64,000 nt of DNA from Myxococcota bacterium. Its GTDB lineage: Bacteria; Myxococcota_A; Polyangia; Polyangiales; Houyiibacteriaceae. The stretch lies in contig JANQQS010000104.1 in assembly GCA_028284955.1 (NCBI GenBank), positions 1 through 64,000 on the forward strand, in the 5' to 3' direction. The translations under genes were made by a program, and so were the position numbers. Of this stretch, positions 60,407 to 64,000 are shown one piece after another. The stretch's first letter is position 1, and every line of letters begins with the position of its first letter. Below the pieces are notes generated by a model. That model ran no database searches and was not told where the DNA came from. It worked only from the letters and a program-made list of their open reading frames with translations.

Positions 60407-62124
60407 CGCCCATTCGGATCCGACGCGTAACACGTAAGCGTCCCACGAATATGACAATCCCCGCCGTTCTTATCGTGCTCCCGGCAGCCCACCGACACCC
60501 AACGCCCGCCGAGACCTTCGATGGTTCTCTCTCCGCTGCGAAGCTCGGTGCGTCCCACGTTGCAGCGCCCATCCGATGTGTCGTCCGACTTGCGAACCAC
60601 TTTGATGGTGTTGGGCGCGACTGATTGCAGCGTGCCCGAAGATACGGTGCCGTACTCCAAATTGCATGCTGCCACCGCGGAAACCGCGGTCATCCCGTAG
60701 GGACAGGCCACCCACCGCTGGCAACCGTTGTTGTTCCCCGTGACCTGACAGGAGAACGGTACATCTCGCAGGCTGCAGCTCGACACGGGCGGAGAGCCAT
60801 AGGAAATGGTGCCGTCGTTGCAGGTCAACCGGTACCCACAGGCCGGCCCGCCGCGGCCGTTCTTGTAGAGATCAACCGACTGCCCGTGCTGAATGAAGTT
60901 CGAATGGTAGCCGCTCGACACGTAGCACCCTGCTGCCCTCCGGATATGCGTGCTTCCTGAAACGATTTCATTGTGGTCGACATAGTTCGGGCGGTTCGAC
61001 GAATCGCCCCATCGAATCATGTCGTTCAACGTGGCTTGGCGCAGCGTCGCGCCTTGATAGATGCGCCGAGGGTAAAACTGGTTTTGCATGACCACGTTGT
61101 ATCTCGCGAAGCTACGGTCACTGACGCTGCTCCCCCAAGGAAACCCTTCGTCGTCGTCACAGTACACTCGCCACCACGAATCGGTTCGCGAACCGAGATA
61201 GATGGCAGGATTGAGTGCTTTGTAGTTCCTGTAGTAGAAGACGTTGTTGATGATTTTGTTGTAGCTTGGCGTGCTGTGCCGAACGGTGCCTCCTTCGCCG
61301 CAGTTGCGGTAAATGTAGATGCCGCCCCCCTCCAGCGTAGAAAAATAGTTGTTGACGATGGTGTTGCCGCTCGAGTTGTCGATCGCCATCTCTTCGCGTT
61401 TTCGCGTATGAAGCCCCCACGCGTATTCTTTGCGGCTCGTCACGTGCAGAGTGTTGTTGCGCAGCACGTTTCCGTAGGACCCAGTATCCAGGTACACGCC
61501 AACGCTCTCCGCGCGCCCCGTCACCTCGCTATTGGTCACTGTCGTGTAGGTCACTCCGGGCGATATATAGAGCGGCGTACGCACACCCTGCCCAGTGAGC
61601 TTCATTCGATCGAGGGTGATTCTTCGTGGTGCGTTTCGCCGCAAACGCGAAACATGACCGCTGTCGCGTCGCGATGATTCTCGCACGTCGGGCGCCTCTC
61701 CGTTTCGCCCCATTCCCCAAATGCGAATCGATCCAAGCACATCGCATCGCCGAATCGTCACGTCGTGCGGCGCCGACCACGTAGCACTGCTGCCTGATCC
61801 GCTCTTGCGCGACCGAACTTCGATCATGTCCTTGTTGTGGTGACGCGTATTCGGTCCGCCGTTGAGCGTGGCCGAGTTGCAATCGAGGGTGAAGTTCGAC
61901 GCCTCGGCGCCTTGGATGACAATTTTCTTGGTGATCGTCATGCCCGCCGGCAGCGTAAGGCCACACGTGAGCGCGAGCTCCGAGTTTCCAGATTCTGCCG
62001 TCTCGCGAAGCGACGCAATGATCTCGTCCCGCTGCTCCGGCGTACACGCGTCGGCGCGAACCGCGTTAGGAATCAAACTCAGCCCAAGCCCGACCAAACA
62101 TACACTCGCAAATAAGTTGCGCAT
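60403..62124 (-). CDS. Secreted right-handed beta-helix protein
   Basis: A 573-residue exported protein. Signal peptide (LFASVCLVGLGLSLIPNAVRADA, described here in two parts: hydrophobic core LFASVCLVGLGLSLIP and cleavage near AVRADA). The body repeats short strands rich in Asn (NVLRNNTLHV, NTIVNNYFSTLEGGGIYIYR, NKIINNVFYYRNY, VDHNEIVSG), the mark of a parallel beta-helix of the pectate-lyase/NosD type. The C-terminal 150 residues are Cys-rich (CNDGTISYG, CQRWVACPYG). AGGAGG lies 5 nt before ATG 62124. Its stop overlaps the convergent HTTM gene stop. Confidence 0.8.
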   Translation of the reverse strand: MRNLFASVCLVGLGLSLIPNAVRADACTPEQRDEIIASLRETAESGNSELALTCGLTLPAGMTITKKIVIQGAEASNFTLDCNSATLNGGPNTRHHNKDMIEVRSRKSGSGSSATWSAPHDVTIRRCDVLGSIRIWGMGRNGEAPDVRESSRRDSGHVSRLRRNAPRRITLDRMKLTGQGVRTPLYISPGVTYTTVTNSEVTGRAESVGVYLDTGSYGNVLRNNTLHVTSRKEYAWGLHTRKREEMAIDNSSGNTIVNNYFSTLEGGGIYIYRNCGEGGTVRHSTPSYNKIINNVFYYRNYKALNPAIYLGSRTDSWWRVYCDDDEGFPWGSSVSDRSFARYNVVMQNQFYPRRIYQGATLRQATLNDMIRWGDSSNRPNYVDHNEIVSGSTHIRRAAGCYVSSGYHSNFIQHGQSVDLYKNGRGGPACGYRLTCNDGTISYGSPPVSSCSLRDVPFSCQVTGNNNGCQRWVACPYGMTAVSAVAACNLEYGTVSSGTLQSVAPNTIKVVRKSDDTSDGRCNVGRTELRSGERTIEGLGGRWVSVGCREHDKNGGDCHIRGTLTCYASDPNGR

Positions 62125-62330
62125 ATCGTTCCTCCTGCATCCGCCTTTGTGCATGGCGCATGCCACGAGAAACGACCTTCAATAGCGGGCTTTTCTGACC
62201 TCAACCGCCCCGAGTGCGCGTGCCGCCCGCCCAAACAAGTGGGACCGCACGCGATCATCGAGCAAACAGATTCATGTCGCCGACGGCGCACCGAGCGCTG
62301 CCGCCGAATCAGATACCCTGCCCCCCGGCG

Positions 62331-62560
62331 CAGACGCTGACACCGACGCCGAATCAGACGCGGATTCCGAACCAGAACCCGACACTGATTCAGATGCCGA
62401 CACCGAACCCGATGCCGATGCTGATGCCAAATCAGATACCGACGCTGATTCAGAATCAGGCGCCCAATCAGATCAGCGAATCAGAGTCTGCATCTAAGCC
62501 GGATTCCGGTTCGGCATCCGAATCAGATTCAGCGTCGCCGTCCGACTCAGCATCGGCGCT
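62331..62560. repeat. Acidic low-complexity repeat in a broken frame
   Basis: In the gene-free stretch 62125-62773 a run of GAY/GCN/TCA codons encodes Asp/Glu/Ser/Ala repeats. The first half is open in one plus frame (DADTDAESDADSEPEPDTDS, stop at about 62497). The second half is open in another (ISESESASKPDSGSASES). A frameshift inside what was once one acidic linker explains this. No complete gene can be built around it. Confidence 0.5.
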
Positions 62561-62773
62561 GGGTAAGCCACGAACCGATCGGAACACTGCTACCGCTGCT
62601 CTAAAGCACTGACTCAATTGGTTCGCTGCGACTCAAGTCGCATCCCATAGGGCAGCGGAATTTTGGTCTGAGCTTGAGCGCCCCGGCAGCGCAGCCCGGA
62701 TGACGCACGCTAGTGCTTCGTTCGGGCGAGCAGGGGAGGTAAGCCAAGATCAGGGCAAAAGGCCGCTGCTCTA

Positions 62774-63220
62774 CTAGAATGAGAGGCTGTCGGACTCACA
62801 CGGCCCAAAACTAAACTGAGCCGTGTCGGTCGCTGCGCCAGCGGTCACGGTCACGGTGCCGTTGTAGGTCGCGACGTGGGGACAGTTGACGGTGGTTTCG
62901 AGCGCGTTGAGCGATCCCGTACAGCCGGTCACGGTTCCCGACACCGTGGGCGAGGTCGTACCGCCTCCCGCGAGCGTCACAGTGATGGTCACGTCGCTGG
63001 AGGTCCCGTTCGAGCATCCGGAGCCCGAATCCCAGGCCACGCGGCTGATGCTCAAGGTTTCGTCGCCCGTGCCGCCTCCTGACCCTGAATCTCCTCCGGT
63101 CGCGGTGGTCCCTGAGTCCACGGTGGTTCCGCCGCCGGTGTCATCATCGCCGCAGCCTGTGGCAAGCGCGATCAGACAAGCGAATAGCGGACTTACGAAT
63201 CGAATGGAACGCTTCGGCAT
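62774..63220 (-). CDS. Small exported lipoprotein
   Basis: A 148-residue protein with a basic N-terminus, hydrophobic core and lipobox (LIALATGC), a Gly/Thr/Asp/Ser-rich flexible linker, and a short beta-rich domain with four Cys (GSGCSNGTSSDVTITVTLAG, TGCTGSLNALETTVNCPH, FGPCESDSLSF). ATG 63220 has AGGAG 6 nt upstream. No family recognised; surface-exposed role likely. Confidence 0.7.
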   Translation of the reverse strand: MPKRSIRFVSPLFACLIALATGCGDDDTGGGTTVDSGTTATGGDSGSGGGTGDETLSISRVAWDSGSGCSNGTSSDVTITVTLAGGGTTSPTVSGTVTGCTGSLNALETTVNCPHVATYNGTVTVTAGAATDTAQFSFGPCESDSLSF

Positions 63221-63477
63221 AGTTTCTCCTTCGACACCGTTCTCCATGGGTACGTCGTTCTCCACAGGAAGGTTGGGTCGGTTGGGTGGCAACCTAACGC
63301 AGAACACCACGATTCCGCAAACGAGCCACCATCCCGAATGCTCCCGAGGACACGAGACATTCGCCGATGCTTGACGACACCGCAGCATCGCTGTACTTGA
63401 ATTGGGTGCGGTTTCCTCACCAGCGACAACAGCATGCTTTGATGCGCGTCATCGACACGGTCCAGTTCCCCGTGTCT

Positions 63478-63552
63478 ATGCCACAGCTTCATACGCCGCA
63501 GCTTCGTATGCCGCAGCTTCATACGCCACTGTTTCGTACGACACAGTTTCGC
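63478..63552. repeat. Five tandem 15-bp repeats
   Basis: ATGCCGCAGCTTCAT and close variants occur five times. In the plus frame they read M/T-P-Q-L-H/R pentapeptides, inside a 78-codon frame (63367-63603) that lacks other support. The rest of 63221-63694 shows nothing. Confidence 0.8.
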
Positions 63553-63694
63553 TGGGTCCTACGCGTCATGCGTAGGCTGACGGAGGCGAGCGCACCCTTG
63601 TAGACCGATTTTGCTCCCCTCCACGGCCTAGTCCGCGGAGGGAGCGCGCCAAACAAAGCTCTCACGATCGCGGGCAGGCCAGAACGGCCAACTC

Positions 63695-64000
63695 ATGCCC
63701 CCGCCCGCTCGTGCTTCGTCCGACTCACTGCCCAACACTCCAGCCGCGAACCTTCACAGTTCCTCGCCTGAGTGTGTTGCGGTCCGACGCTTCTCGTTCT
63801 ATTCGCCCCGATTTCTGCGGCTGCTCTCCGTCCAGGCAACGTTTAGCTTTGGTTGGTCCCTCTACTTGGTCGCGCCAAAGTTCTACTCCGTTGAGCTGAA
63901 TGCGACCGCGCACACGCTCGGGCTCATCAGCGCGGCGGGCGGTTTCGGAGCTGTCGTCATGATCCCAGTAGTCGCGCGCGGCATCGACTCCGTGGGCCGT
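63695..64000 (+). CDS. MFS transporter, N-terminal part
   Basis: The gene runs off the right edge; 102 codons are visible. After a 35-residue polar leader comes FLRLLSVQATFSFGWSLYLV (first helix), a short loop, and LGLISAAGGFGAVVMIPVVA (second helix) followed by RGIDSVGR. The last is the G-x(3)-D/R-x-G-R/K loop between helices 2 and 3 of the major facilitator superfamily. Substrate unknown. Confidence 0.65.
   Translation, partial: MPPPARASSDSLPNTPAANLHSSSPECVAVRRFSFYSPRFLRLLSVQATFSFGWSLYLVAPKFYSVELNATAHTLGLISAAGGFGAVVMIPVVARGIDSVGR

Noticed and set aside
63367-63603. 78-codon plus-strand frame with pentapeptide repeats
   Set aside because: Supported only by the 15-bp tandem repeat itself; no RBS or folded domain, so listed as repeat only.

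Overview
The window looks like chromosomal DNA of a myxobacterium-like (Myxococcota/Polyangiales-type) bacterium. The DNA is GC-rich and codes for an unusual number of secreted lipoproteins with lipobox cysteines. It also carries cysteine-rich Dickkopf-like and spondin-domain exoproteins, a trypsin-like protease, a calcium-repeat VWA-like lipoprotein, beta-helix proteins and an ECF sigma/FecR-TPR operon. No ribosomal or other phylogenetic marker was used, so the assignment is an inference from gene content.

Regions, left to right. (1) 1-18 kb: mostly exported proteins and regulators: a beta-helix lipoprotein running off the left edge, a trypsin-like protease with a frameshifted Cys-rich tail, a SAM methyltransferase, and lipoproteins. 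Among these sits a compact three-gene cassette (TIGR04255-like protein, HTH protein, unknown protein; 4247-6648) beside a MazF relic and followed by a dispersed repeat. Next come a four-gene minus-strand sigma/FecR operon, an acidic Cys-repeat lipoprotein, proline iminopeptidase, TetR and a membrane hydroxylase. (2) 19-25 kb: a relic of isocitrate dehydrogenase, then a three-gene operon starting with a tRNA-guanine-transglycosylase-like enzyme (19540-23028), then an A/T-richer flavin-dependent halogenase-like gene with a C-terminal zinc ribbon. (3) 25-34 kb: a two-domain spondin protein, GST and GNAT genes among many decaying fragments: two AbiE loci, a MazF-unrelated nucleotidyltransferase relic, a pYEATS relic, a truncated spondin duplicate and a GNAT relic. 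(4) 34-50.6 kb: an AraC/hydrolase pair followed by an accessory (defence-like) region. It contains a frameshifted YhcG nuclease, an XRE-ImmA/IrrE protein, a ~1650-residue GT4 glycosyltransferase fused to a P-loop NTPase and long helical region, an intact AbiEi/AbiEii pair with tandem operator repeats, a broken ParE with its antitoxin, and an OLD-like ATPase/TOPRIM nuclease. This region ends at a tRNA-Asn gene, and several copies of that gene's 3' end are scattered through it. (5) 50.6-64 kb: conserved chromosome: ArsC/Spx-like protein, a degenerate glycogen synthase, TIGR01777 epimerase, tsaB, miaE, lepB, a B12-type radical SAM protein, a hydroxylase/HTTM-DCC operon, a secreted beta-helix protein, a lipoprotein, and the start of an MFS transporter at the right edge.

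Three modules look like candidate undescribed systems: the TGT-like/OB-fold/membrane-protein operon, the glycosyltransferase-NTPase fusion, and the TIGR04255 cassette. Shared short repeats derived from the tRNA-Asn 3' end and its flanks mark the borders of several cargo segments, suggesting that cargo is exchanged at repeated boundaries without any recognisable integrase left in the window. All protein family calls are by eye from motifs; no database search was run.
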